Assembly (NCBI RefSeq): GCF_000803215.1
Contig: NZ_JSXC01000014.1
Location: 1 to 64,000, forward strand
Length of the DNA: 64,000 nt
Direction of reading: 5' to 3'
Origin: Pectobacterium fontis
Lineage (GTDB): Bacteria > Pseudomonadota > Gammaproteobacteria > Enterobacterales > Enterobacteriaceae
Shown here piece after piece: positions 18,135 to 25,922 of the stretch (the first letter of the stretch is position 1; the number at the start of each line of letters is the position of its first letter). Position numbers and translations under genes: made by a program. The notes beneath the pieces were generated by a model, which searched no databases, was not told where the DNA came from, and worked only from the letters and a program-made list of their open reading frames with translations.

Positions 18135-18465
18135 ATCTTTCCTCTCTCATTTAATTTGTATGACGACTGTCTTATTTAAGGTTGGGTTTTTGAACTAAAT
18201 AAAGCAACCAGACAAAAATAAATTTGCAATAGGGATCACAAACAAAGAGTGATAGGTAAAGGGTTAATAAATCAAATTATTGTTTTTATTGATTTAAATT
18301 ATTTTAAGGAATACTATTTTGATCACGGTCACAAAACTAAGTCTTGACAGTTCCTTCAGGTGTCAATCGTGATATAACAACGTAAATTTGTAGGACAACT
18401 TATAAATTACAGGATGTCATCTGACGATATGGCATACCGTTAATGTGCTGAATTGAGGAGTTAAA
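18135..18465. promoter_or_regulatory. Divergent control region, twin operators and CRP-like sites
   Basis: Two near-identical 16-bp sequences flank the region. AATTTGTATGACGACT (18153-18168) lies next to the SDR start, and AATTTGTAGGACAACT (18385-18400) lies next to the dehydratase start; they differ at two bases. The second contains the dyad TTGT-AGG-ACAA typical of GntR/FCD operators. Between them are a good CRP-like site, TTTGA-N6-TCACA (18318-18333), and a weaker one, TGCAA-N6-TCACA (18225-18240). A TTGACA (18344-18349) may be a -35 element. This fits repression by the nearby GntR protein with catabolite activation. Confidence 0.6.
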
Positions 18466-19719
18466 GTGAGTAATCTGAAGATCACCAACGTAAAAACGAT
18501 TCTGACGGCCCCCGGTGGCATTGATTTGGCCGTCGTGAAGGTTGAAACCAACGAGCCGGGGCTATATGGCCTGGGTTGTGCAACATTTACCCAACGCATC
18601 TTCGCGGTAAAAAGCGCTATTGATGAATACATGGCCCCCTTTCTGATTGGCAAAGATCCCACTCGCATTGAGGATATCTGGCAATCGGGTGCGGTCAGCG
18701 GTTACTGGCGTAACGGGCCAATTATGAATAATGCGCTGTCGGGCGTAGACATGGCGCTCTGGGACATCAAAGGTAAGCTGGCGGGCATGCCAGTCTATGA
18801 TTTACTGGGGGGAAAATGCCGTGATGGCATTCCACTCTATTGCCATACTGATGGTGGTGATGAAGTTGCAGTGGAAGACAATATCCGTGCCAGAATGGAA
18901 GAGGGCTACCAGTATGTACGCTGTCAGATGGGCATGTACGGTGGTGCGGGAACTGATGATTTAAAATTGATTGCCACCCAACTGGCACGGGCGAAAAATA
19001 TCCAGCCTAAGCGCTCCCCCCGCAGCAAAACGCCGGGGATCTATTTTGACCCCGATGCGTACGCGAAAAGTGTGCCGCGGCTGTTTGACCATTTACGCAA
19101 TAAACTGGGCTTTGGTATTGAATTTATTCACGATGTTCATGAGCGAGTAACCCCGGTAACCGCCATCAATCTGGCGAAAACGCTGGAACAATATCAACTT
19201 TTCTACCTTGAGGATCCGGTGGCACCGGAAAACATCGACTGGTTGAAGATGTTGCGCCAGCAGTCTTCCACGCCAATCTCGATGGGGGAACTGTTTGTGA
19301 ACGTGAATGAATGGAAACCGCTCATCGACAACAAACTGATCGATTACATCCGCTGCCACGTCAGCACGATTGGCGGTATCACCCCGGCGAAGAAACTGGC
19401 CGTTTACAGCGAGCTAAATGGCGTGCGTACCGCCTGGCATGGTCCGGGCGATATCTCTCCGGTCGGTGTCTGTGCGAACATGCACCTCGATTTAAGCTCG
19501 CCTAATTTCGGCATTCAGGAATATACGCCGATGAATGATGCGCTACGTGATGTCTTCCCCGGTTGCCCGGAGATTGATCAGGGCTATGCCTACGTGAATG
19601 ACAAGCCTGGTCTCGGCATCGATATTGATGAAGCCAAAGCGGCGAAATACCCGTGTGAAGGCGGCATTCCATCCTGGACAATGGCGCGTACTCCTGACGG
19701 CACCGCATCCAGACCGTAG
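18466..19719 (+). CDS. Mannonate dehydratase-family (RspA/ManD-like) enolase-superfamily enzyme
   Basis: This 417-residue member of the enolase superfamily has an N-terminal capping domain and a barrel domain. Visible motifs are GIEFIHDVHERVTP (acid-base and metal region), FYLEDPVAPEN and MGELF (metal-binding Glu residues), RCHVSTIGGITPA and WHGPGDISP. Family members dehydrate D-mannonate and/or D-gluconate to 2-keto-3-deoxygluconate, an intermediate of pectin breakdown; many RspA-like members have weak or unknown activity. The start is GTG 18466 with GAGGAG 5 bases before it. Context (SDR, sugar-acid transporter, GntR) supports sugar-acid catabolism; the exact substrate is open. Confidence 0.88.
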   Translation: MSNLKITNVKTILTAPGGIDLAVVKVETNEPGLYGLGCATFTQRIFAVKSAIDEYMAPFLIGKDPTRIEDIWQSGAVSGYWRNGPIMNNALSGVDMALWDIKGKLAGMPVYDLLGGKCRDGIPLYCHTDGGDEVAVEDNIRARMEEGYQYVRCQMGMYGGAGTDDLKLIATQLARAKNIQPKRSPRSKTPGIYFDPDAYAKSVPRLFDHLRNKLGFGIEFIHDVHERVTPVTAINLAKTLEQYQLFYLEDPVAPENIDWLKMLRQQSSTPISMGELFVNVNEWKPLIDNKLIDYIRCHVSTIGGITPAKKLAVYSELNGVRTAWHGPGDISPVGVCANMHLDLSSPNFGIQEYTPMNDALRDVFPGCPEIDQGYAYVNDKPGLGIDIDEAKAAKYPCEGGIPSWTMARTPDGTASRP

Positions 19720-20031
19720 TCCCGCTTGCCTACCGGATAAACACGGTCATGACATCCCAGTTTTTAATACTGGGATGTTTGATGCGTTCCCCCACGCGGA
19801 TTCGCTACATCCTCCCATCGATACTGTCGGTGGGGGGCCATTGGCTTAAGAAAATCGATGTGATTGGTACTTCTCTGCCCCTGATGCGGTACGCTCTCTG
19901 ACGGGCGGTAAAGTTGCAATAAGCTCTGCTTCACTATCAAAAATATGCACAAAAGGGTAAAATAGCGAAATTATGGCAGTTACCCAATGATATTTATTGC
20001 TTTTTTATTGTGAATTTTTCAGGAGTTTATC
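19720..20031. other. Intergenic region upstream of yjdM
   Basis: No gene is seen. The first part contains the terminator of the dehydratase gene. A C-rich/G-rich pair (CCCCCAC near 19790 and GTGGGGGG near 19830) could form a second hairpin. The last 100 bases are A+T-rich and end in CAGGAG before the yjdM ATG, so they probably contain its promoter. Confidence 0.4.
19753..19780 (+). terminator. Terminator after the RspA/ManD-like gene
   Basis: CATCCCAGT (19753-19761) pairs with ACTGGGATG (19769-19777), followed by TTT. It lies 34 bases after the stop codon. Confidence 0.75.
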
Positions 20032-20370
20032 ATGCAGCAGTTACCTCATTGTCCTAAATGTAGTTCTGAATACACCTGGCAAGAAGGTGAAATGTTTAAC
20101 TGCCCTGAATGCGGGAACGAGTGGTCGGCAACCGATGAAGCGGCGCAGGATGACGGTTTAGTGGTAAAAGATGCTAACGGCAACCTGCTGGCAGATGGCG
20201 ATACGGTGACGGTCATTAAAGATCTGAAAGTAAAAGGCAGTTCGACGCCGCTGAAAATGGGTACTCGCGTGAAGGGTATTCGTCTGGTGGAAGGCGATCA
20301 CAACATTGATTGTAAAATCGACGGTTTCGGGCCGATGAAGCTGAAATCCGAGTTTGTTAAGAAGAACTGA
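20032..20370 (+). CDS. yjdM: PhnA/YjdM family zinc-ribbon protein
   Basis: This 112-residue protein has an N-terminal zinc ribbon (CPKC ... CPEC, residues 8-11 and 24-27) and the PhnA C-terminal domain ([42 protein letters not shown]). The family is widespread; despite the name phnA it is not an established phosphonate enzyme and its role is unclear. It is monocistronic, with CAGGAG before the start and a terminator after the stop. Confidence 0.92.
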   Translation: MQQLPHCPKCSSEYTWQEGEMFNCPECGNEWSATDEAAQDDGLVVKDANGNLLADGDTVTVIKDLKVKGSSTPLKMGTRVKGIRLVEGDHNIDCKIDGFGPMKLKSEFVKKN

Positions 20371-20390
20371 TTCGGGTGTGATGAGGTGTG

Positions 20391-20426
20391 CGCCGAGCCT
20401 CATTTGCTCGGCGTGCCGCATTTTTT
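20391..20426 (+). terminator. Terminator after yjdM
   Basis: CGCCGAGC (20391-20398) pairs with GCTCGGCG (20406-20413), followed after a few bases by a run of six T. Confidence 0.8.
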
Positions 20427-20507
20427 CATCTCTGGCTGGTTTTTTCACACCAGACAATCCTTTACCATAGCCTGTATTGATTTCTTACCTGGCTATATGG
20501 ATATCTG

Positions 20508-21578
20508 ATGCGTCATTTGGCTCGTTTTCTCCCTCTGCTCGTTTTACTCTCTGCCTGTAGCAGTCAGCCTGCTCCTCCTCCCGCAGAAGCGCCTTCAGGT
20601 AATCCTTTTAAAGGCGGTTTCCTGCTTGAACCCGCGCACAATGTGCATCCGTTAGGCGGTGATTTTGCCACCAATCCGGCTACCGCACGGTTTGTCGATA
20701 AAATGGTGCTAGAGCACGGTTTTAATCGTCAGCAACTGCACGATGTGCTGGTGCAGGCAAAAAGTCTGGATTGGGTGATCCGTCTGATGGATAAACAAGC
20801 CCCGACATCGCGGCCGCCTTCAGGGCCGAATGGTGCCTGGAGTCGTTATCGCAACCAGTTTATTACGCCAGACAACGTGCAGAACGGCGTGGCGTTCTGG
20901 AATCAATATCAGGATGCATTGCAGCGCGCTCAGAACATCTATGGCGTTCCGCCTGAGATCATCGTCGGGATTATCGGTGTTGAAACGCGCTGGGGTAGGG
21001 TGATGGGGAAAACGCGCATCATTGATGCCTTGGCAACGCTGGCGTTCGATTACCCGCGACGTGCCGATTACTTTGCAGGCGAGTTGGAAACGTTCCTGCT
21101 GATGGCGCGTAATGAAGGCAACGACCCACTCAGCTTGCGCGGCTCTTATGCGGGGGCGATGGGCTACGGGCAGTTTATGCCTTCATCCTTCAAAAGCTAC
21201 GCGGTAGATTTCGATGGCAACGGGCATACGAATCTGTGGGATCCGGTCGATGCCATTGGCAGCGTAGCCAACTACTTCAAAGCGCATGGCTGGGTGAAGG
21301 GCGCACCTGTGGCAGTTCAGGCTAACGGTCAGGCACCGCTGCTGGCGAACGGTTTTAATACCCGCTATTCGCTGACTGAACTCCAGGCGGCGGGATTAAC
21401 GCCTCAGCATTCACTGGCAGGATATAGCGAAGCTAGCCTGTTGCGGTTGGATATTGGCACAGGCTATCAATATTGGTACGGCTTGCCGAACTTCTACACC
21501 ATCACGCGCTACAATCACAGCACGCACTATGCGATGGCGGTGTGGCAACTTGGTGAGGCCGTAGGTCGCGCGCGTTAG
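20508..21578 (+). CDS. mltB: Membrane-bound lytic murein transglycosylase B
   Basis: This 356-residue lipoprotein has a signal with lipobox LSAC and the acylated cysteine at position 17. The soluble lytic transglycosylase domain carries the catalytic glutamate in GVETRWG (E159), preceded by PPEIIVGIIG. Later motifs GSYAGAMGYGQFMPSSF and DFDGNGHTNLWDPVDAIGSVANYF are the conserved MltB core, including the EF-hand-like calcium loop. It cleaves peptidoglycan glycan strands to 1,6-anhydromuropeptides at the outer membrane's inner face. Length is normal for the family. Confidence 0.95.
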   Translation: MRHLARFLPLLVLLSACSSQPAPPPAEAPSGNPFKGGFLLEPAHNVHPLGGDFATNPATARFVDKMVLEHGFNRQQLHDVLVQAKSLDWVIRLMDKQAPTSRPPSGPNGAWSRYRNQFITPDNVQNGVAFWNQYQDALQRAQNIYGVPPEIIVGIIGVETRWGRVMGKTRIIDALATLAFDYPRRADYFAGELETFLLMARNEGNDPLSLRGSYAGAMGYGQFMPSSFKSYAVDFDGNGHTNLWDPVDAIGSVANYFKAHGWVKGAPVAVQANGQAPLLANGFNTRYSLTELQAAGLTPQHSLAGYSEASLLRLDIGTGYQYWYGLPNFYTITRYNHSTHYAMAVWQLGEAVGRAR

Positions 21579-21621
21579 AACGCCTACGGTATCTGTTGTT
21601 TGGTGTTGGTCGTCCTAAAAC

Positions 21622-21647
21622 GGTGAATCTCAGGGATGAGATTCACC
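21622..21647. other. Inverted repeat downstream of mltB
   Basis: GGTGAATCTC (21622-21631) pairs with GAGATTCACC (21638-21647), a perfect ten-base stem over a six-base loop. It lacks a T tract. It lies between the convergent mltB and hydrolase genes and may stabilise or end mltB transcripts. Confidence 0.5.
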
Positions 21648-21758
21648 TCTGGGCCACTCAAGCGTACAGAGATGCATTCACACCGTTCTATAAGACTAAC
21701 TCCATGTTATGTAAGGGTATATGTGCCCAGGCTTGAGCTTCCTTCTGTTATCGATAGG

Positions 21759-22952
21759 TTATTGCGCGCGCAGTACGCTGGCCATGATTTGGTTTTGCCA
21801 GTCGAAATAGGGGTTAAAGGTCAGACGCACATGGGTTTTCCCGTTTTCTACGTATCCCCAGTCGGAATACCACAATGTACTGCGATCCTGACAGAGTTTC
21901 AGGTCGTTCAGGGGTAGGCCGTTGGCGCAAATGACGATCGCACCGGTTTTACCGTATTGCTTGTTTTCTGGGGAAAACAGAAGCGACATATGCGAGAACT
22001 GGCTGATACGCCATTCGGGCAGCGAACCCGTTCGCACCAAAACGCGTGAGGAATGGACGCCAGCGGGGCGATCGCCATACCAGATCAGGCGGCTGGACGG
22101 GTGGGTAAACTGCGTATCGAACGCATTGACAACATAAGCGGTATCGACAACGGAATCATGCTCCGCCAGCACGATGAGCACCGGTTTGTCATAAGGTTTT
22201 TTGGCGAGCAGTGAACGCACGCCGCTGCTGGAATAATAATATTGGGCGAACCCGTTGGTTGGCACGCGCATATAGCGGGTTGCCAACTGTTGTGGAAAGC
22301 CGGGGCGTGGCGGTATCAGCCAGTCGGTAAATACGGACAGCAGCGGGGTCAGGAAATCGTATTTTTCGTTGGATTTAATCGCAGGGGAAAATAACACCAG
22401 CCCGTTGATTTTCGGGTGCTGTAAGGCATATTCCAGTACCAGATTGCCACCGGTGGAAAAGCCGCCCAGATAAACCTCATCGACCTCTTTGCTGAGGATC
22501 GTGGCTTGTTCGGCAACCACTTTGCGCCAGTCGTCTATGGTGACGTGCAACAGATCCGATGGGCGGGTGCCATGACCCGGTAGCAACACCGTTCTCACCA
22601 AAAATCCTTGCTCGACCAATTGCGGTGCCACGTCGGTAAATGAACCCGGAGAATCCCCCAGCCCATGCACCAGCAAAATCGCTTTGCGAGGCTGGCCGAG
22701 AGGGCGAATTTCATTCGGCGTATTCCAACGTAATTCCAATTGCTTATCCGTGGTCTGGAAGGCGCGATGTTGTGCTACCCAACGTGTCGTGTCTTGCTGG
22801 TAACGCGCGAATGACGTTTGTCCTAATGGGGCGATATCGCGTGGGGTGCTATGACATCCAGCCATGACGATCACGCCGATGAGGGCCAACAAGCAGGCCA
22901 TCACCCGCTGCCAGACTACCCACGGAACGAACCGGAATACGTCTATTGTCAT
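21759..22952 (-). CDS. Lipoprotein alpha/beta hydrolase (esterase/lipase-like)
   Basis: This 397-residue protein has an N-terminal membrane segment ending in lipobox VMAGC (Cys33), so it is probably an outer- or inner-membrane lipoprotein. The alpha/beta hydrolase core is complete: oxyanion region HGLGDSPGSF, nucleophile GFSTGG (Ser166), an acid in EHDSVVD and a histidine in FSHMSLLF. It resembles monoglyceride-lipase/carboxylesterase proteins, but the substrate cannot be named. GGAG lies 6 bases before the ATG. It is convergent with mltB and apparently monocistronic. Confidence 0.85.
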   Translation of the reverse strand: MTIDVFRFVPWVVWQRVMACLLALIGVIVMAGCHSTPRDIAPLGQTSFARYQQDTTRWVAQHRAFQTTDKQLELRWNTPNEIRPLGQPRKAILLVHGLGDSPGSFTDVAPQLVEQGFLVRTVLLPGHGTRPSDLLHVTIDDWRKVVAEQATILSKEVDEVYLGGFSTGGNLVLEYALQHPKINGLVLFSPAIKSNEKYDFLTPLLSVFTDWLIPPRPGFPQQLATRYMRVPTNGFAQYYYSSSGVRSLLAKKPYDKPVLIVLAEHDSVVDTAYVVNAFDTQFTHPSSRLIWYGDRPAGVHSSRVLVRTGSLPEWRISQFSHMSLLFSPENKQYGKTGAIVICANGLPLNDLKLCQDRSTLWYSDWGYVENGKTHVRLTFNPYFDWQNQIMASVLRAQ

Positions 22953-23059
22953 TTATGCTCCTTGCCTGCTGGTAACATCAATCTGAAAACTAACGAGATA
23001 TGGCGTTTCGACAATACTATATTTGACGTTATTGATCATGCAGATTGCTTAACGCGCTG

Positions 23060-23146
23060 ATGACGGTCTTGCACCACATCCCGAAGGGTGAAGTCTGGTG
23101 GGGGGAGGCGATTGAAAAGCGTAAAACCGAGTTGTCGCAGGGATGA
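23060..23146 (+). CDS. Possible 28-codon small ORF
   Basis: ATG 23060 opens a 28-codon frame (MTVLHHIPKGEVWWGEAIEK and on) ending at TGA 23144-23146. The sequence looks protein-like (WWGE, charged C-terminal half), but there is no clear ribosome site and no recognised relative. It may be a small protein or the tail of a lost gene. Confidence 0.2.
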   Translation: MTVLHHIPKGEVWWGEAIEKRKTELSQG

Positions 23147-23152
23147 AAATGC

Positions 23153-23182
23153 AACAGACCGTGCATTATTGTACGGTCTGTT
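23153..23182 (-). terminator. Terminator downstream of the pectate lyase gene
   Basis: AACAGACCGT (23153-23162) pairs with ACGGTCTGTT (23173-23182) over a ten-base loop. On the minus strand it is followed by GCATTTTC. It lies 64 bases after the pectate lyase stop. Confidence 0.7.
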
Positions 23183-23245
23183 GACGATGGATGCGTCAGA
23201 ACCCCAGAGGAAATATTAAATTAGATGTGGGCTCTGCTAAAAGAC

Positions 23246-24289
23246 TTACAGAGCTTTAACGTTTGAACGGCTGACTTTGCAGTTCTTGGTATCCCAGTAT
23301 TCGCCGTGTTTCTCAGATTTGCCTTTACCTTTTTCTACACCGTTGAACTCTTCACAGACAGGCGGTTTACCCTCTTTGTAGCCTTTAATGCGCAGATCGC
23401 GAATTTCAGCGACATCGCCAAAGTTACGGTTTACGCCCGCGATGCTGTCAATGGTGCCGTTAACGGTTGCGCTAATGATGGTCAGGTTACGTGGACCACC
23501 GTTGTTGGTGCAGTCACCGCAAGAACGCCACAGTTTGCCGTGTTGACCGGTCAGGGTGAAGTTACCCTGTACGATAGTGTGGCTATTTTTCGCATTTTGT
23601 TGCAGCACTTTGTCCGGCTTGCCGCCAGGACCATTGGTGGTGTTATGTGCGACACCGCCGACGATGGTCATGGTTTTGCCGTTGTTGGTCGCGGCATCTT
23701 CACAAACGTCTTCCCAGATCACGTTTTCGATACGGCAGTTGCCTGATTTACAGTGAATACCGTCAGAACCGCCTTTCTCGGCGATACGCAGGTTTTTAAT
23801 GGTGGCATTTTCCAGCGTGATAACCGGAGGCTGACTATCGCTGTCGCCTTTACAGCTCAGGCCCAGAGTAATACCGCCGCAGTCGACGGTTTTATCTTTG
23901 ATCACCGCGCCTGCTTTACATTCTGAACTGGCTGCCTTAAGCGCAGTGGCACGTAATGGTGCTGGCGCTGTTGATGCAGCATTAGATTTCAGGACGCTAT
24001 TATTGCCGCTAACGGTATCTACCCAATACCAATATTCCGACGTTGGATTAGCCGTTAAATCCGTAAAGGTTCTGTCGGTGGAGTTGAGTTCTGCAATTTT
24101 TTCGCTGCCAGCTTGAATATTACTGGTATTGCGATACACGTCCTGGCGCACAACGTTGCCTGCATCGGTAGACCAGCTTAAATAGGTGGCATTATCTTTT
24201 TTCAGCAGCATCAACATGGTGTTATCAGCCTGAGCCTGAAAAGAAAAAGCAGCAGTACATAAAAATATCGGTGTTAAATACTTAAACAT
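23246..24289 (-). CDS. pelI: Secreted pectate lyase, PL3 family with FnIII domain
   Basis: This 347-residue secreted enzyme has a signal peptide (residues 1-21, ending QAQA). A fibronectin-III-like domain spans about 22-108 (ATYLSWSTDAGNVVRQDVYR; YWYWVDTV), then an alanine/proline linker. The polysaccharide lyase family 3 domain covers about 118-347 (GAVIKDKTVDCGGITLG; GSDGIHCKSGNCRIENVIWEDVCEDA; GNFTLTGQHGKLWRSCGDC). The domain order matches PelI of Dickeya and Pel-3 of Pectobacterium. It cleaves polygalacturonate by beta-elimination, an extracellular virulence activity; the PelI type is normally exported by the type II (Out) system. No clear KdgR box was found. Confidence 0.9.
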   Translation of the reverse strand: MFKYLTPIFLCTAAFSFQAQADNTMLMLLKKDNATYLSWSTDAGNVVRQDVYRNTSNIQAGSEKIAELNSTDRTFTDLTANPTSEYWYWVDTVSGNNSVLKSNAASTAPAPLRATALKAASSECKAGAVIKDKTVDCGGITLGLSCKGDSDSQPPVITLENATIKNLRIAEKGGSDGIHCKSGNCRIENVIWEDVCEDAATNNGKTMTIVGGVAHNTTNGPGGKPDKVLQQNAKNSHTIVQGNFTLTGQHGKLWRSCGDCTNNGGPRNLTIISATVNGTIDSIAGVNRNFGDVAEIRDLRIKGYKEGKPPVCEEFNGVEKGKGKSEKHGEYWDTKNCKVSRSNVKAL

Positions 24290-24741
24290 GTGTTTTTCCT
24301 TGTAAATTAAACGGATATTTTTTCTCTTTATTTAAGAAGATAAAGAGGGAGTCCTAGCGCATCGGGGGGGATTATATAATAAAGTGTGTCAAATAAATAA
24401 TAATTAATAAAAATTGTTGATATTTAGGTGGGGGTTTAATTTATTTGGTGATTATTTATTTTTAATTTATTTTCTTGTTTATAATTTTTATCTCAATCAT
24501 TTTCTGATGATTATTTGGAGAGTCCTCATTAATAAATAAGAAAAATGAATGTTGTGAAGATGAGGGAATCATACAACCCGCCGACGGTAATACGTGACGG
24601 GATTCCTTTTGTTTCCACACATCTGTTGATGCATCATTTAATTTTCTGGTGATAATGAAGAGACTATCCCATTAGCGCTATTTCCTTTGCCATTTTGAAT
24701 GCTGGTATTAATCTATACCCACGCATACCTGCGTAGGTGGC
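24290..24741. promoter_or_regulatory. Long A+T-rich region upstream of the pectate lyase gene
   Basis: These 450 bases hold no gene. Most is very A+T-rich and should contain the pelI promoter (minus strand). An inverted repeat, AATCAT-TTTCTG-ATGATT (24495-24512), is the clearest protein-binding candidate; it does not match the KdgR consensus well. The right-hand end holds a hairpin, ACCCACGCA/TGCGTAGGT (about 24717-24738), which could terminate the type I secretion operon arriving on the minus strand. Confidence 0.4.
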
Positions 24742-25911
24742 TTAACGTTCACGCAGGGCTTCATTCACTTTGTTCAGCGGTTTAATCAGATAATCCAGCA
24801 CGCTTTTCTGACCGGTCTTTATCTCGACGTTGGCGACCATGCCGGGCACGATCGGGAAGGTTTCCCCCGCTTTGTTGGTTAGCTCTGCCTGCGTGGTGCG
24901 CACATAAACCCGATAATAAAACTGATCGCGCCTGACCTCGTCCTGAAGGGTATCAGGGGACACGCTTTCAACCTCGCCCGTTAAGTTGCCGTAGATGGAG
25001 GAGTCATAGGCGGTAATTTTTACCGTAGCGGGCAAACCCGGTCGGATGTAGGCAATGTCACGCGGGTTGATGCGTGTTTCGATCAGCAACTGATCTTCCA
25101 GCGGGACGATCTCCATCAGCTTGCCGCCCGGTTGCAGTACGCCGCCAACGGTGGTGACCTGAATGTCCTTCACAATACCGCGTACGGGGGATGTGATGGT
25201 CGCGCGCTTGAGTTGATCGGCTTTCCCGCTGACGACTTCCCGCTGTGCTTCCAGATCGGCGTTGTTTTTGACCTGCTCTTCCTGCGCCCGCACGGCGTAT
25301 TGGTTGCGCGCTTCGTCAATTTTTCCGCGTATTTCGCTAATCTGGCGGCGTAACCGAATCACTTCCACGGCGCTGGCGGCACCGCGCTGCACCAGCGGCT
25401 CCGTCATGCGTAGCTCCTGCTCGACCAGCCGCATGGATTGTTGCAGATTGGCGACCGTTTCATCGCGATTGCGCAAACGTGATTCATAGAGCCGACGTTC
25501 GCGTGCGGCCAGCGCCGGTTCTTTCAGGGTATCCGCGCTGAACGTCAGCGGCTCGCCGCTAAGCTCGGCGTGCAGACGTTCGGCGGAGGCCCGCAGGGTC
25601 TGCACGCGGGAGAAGGCTTCGCCGTAGACGGACTGGAAGCGATTAATATCCAGTTGTGCCAGCACCTGACCTTTCTCTACGACATTGCCCTGCTGGACAT
25701 AGAGGTGGCCGATGATCCCGCCATCAAGACTTTCAATCACCTGTGCACGGGTCGAGGGCGTGACTTTGCCGCTCCCGACGGATACTTCATCCAGCACGGC
25801 GAAGGTCGCCCAGATGAAAAAGACGATCAGCCCCAGCAGGCTGAGCCAGATAATGGCGGATACGCGCCGCCCCTGGCGTTTGAGGTCATCATGGATCGTA
25901 ATACTACTCAT
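24742..25911 (-). CDS. HlyD-family membrane fusion protein of a type I secretion system
   Basis: This 389-residue protein has a short cytoplasmic N-terminus, one membrane helix (IIWLSLLGLIVFFIWATFAV) and the biotinyl-lipoyl-like half motif (VIESLDGGIIGHLYVQQGNVVEKGQVLAQLD). A long periplasmic coiled coil (about 80-210) follows, then the second lipoyl/beta-barrel part (GIVKDIQVTTVGGVLQPGGKLMEIVP). It bridges the ABC transporter and the outer-membrane channel. It starts 11 bases after the ABC gene and is last in the adhesin operon. Counterpart of LapC/PrtE-type proteins. Confidence 0.93.
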   Translation of the reverse strand: MSSITIHDDLKRQGRRVSAIIWLSLLGLIVFFIWATFAVLDEVSVGSGKVTPSTRAQVIESLDGGIIGHLYVQQGNVVEKGQVLAQLDINRFQSVYGEAFSRVQTLRASAERLHAELSGEPLTFSADTLKEPALAARERRLYESRLRNRDETVANLQQSMRLVEQELRMTEPLVQRGAASAVEVIRLRRQISEIRGKIDEARNQYAVRAQEEQVKNNADLEAQREVVSGKADQLKRATITSPVRGIVKDIQVTTVGGVLQPGGKLMEIVPLEDQLLIETRINPRDIAYIRPGLPATVKITAYDSSIYGNLTGEVESVSPDTLQDEVRRDQFYYRVYVRTTQAELTNKAGETFPIVPGMVANVEIKTGQKSVLDYLIKPLNKVNEALRER

Positions 25912-25922
25912 TATGTTTCCCC

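Noticed and set aside
19764-19952. 62-codon minus-strand frame between the RspA/ManD-like gene and yjdM
   Set aside because: It runs across the terminator hairpin of the dehydratase gene, has no ribosome site and no recognisable protein features.
24495-24512. KdgR operator upstream of the pectate lyase
   Set aside because: AATCAT-N6-ATGATT is an inverted repeat but lacks the AATRAAAY...RTTTYATT pattern of KdgR boxes.
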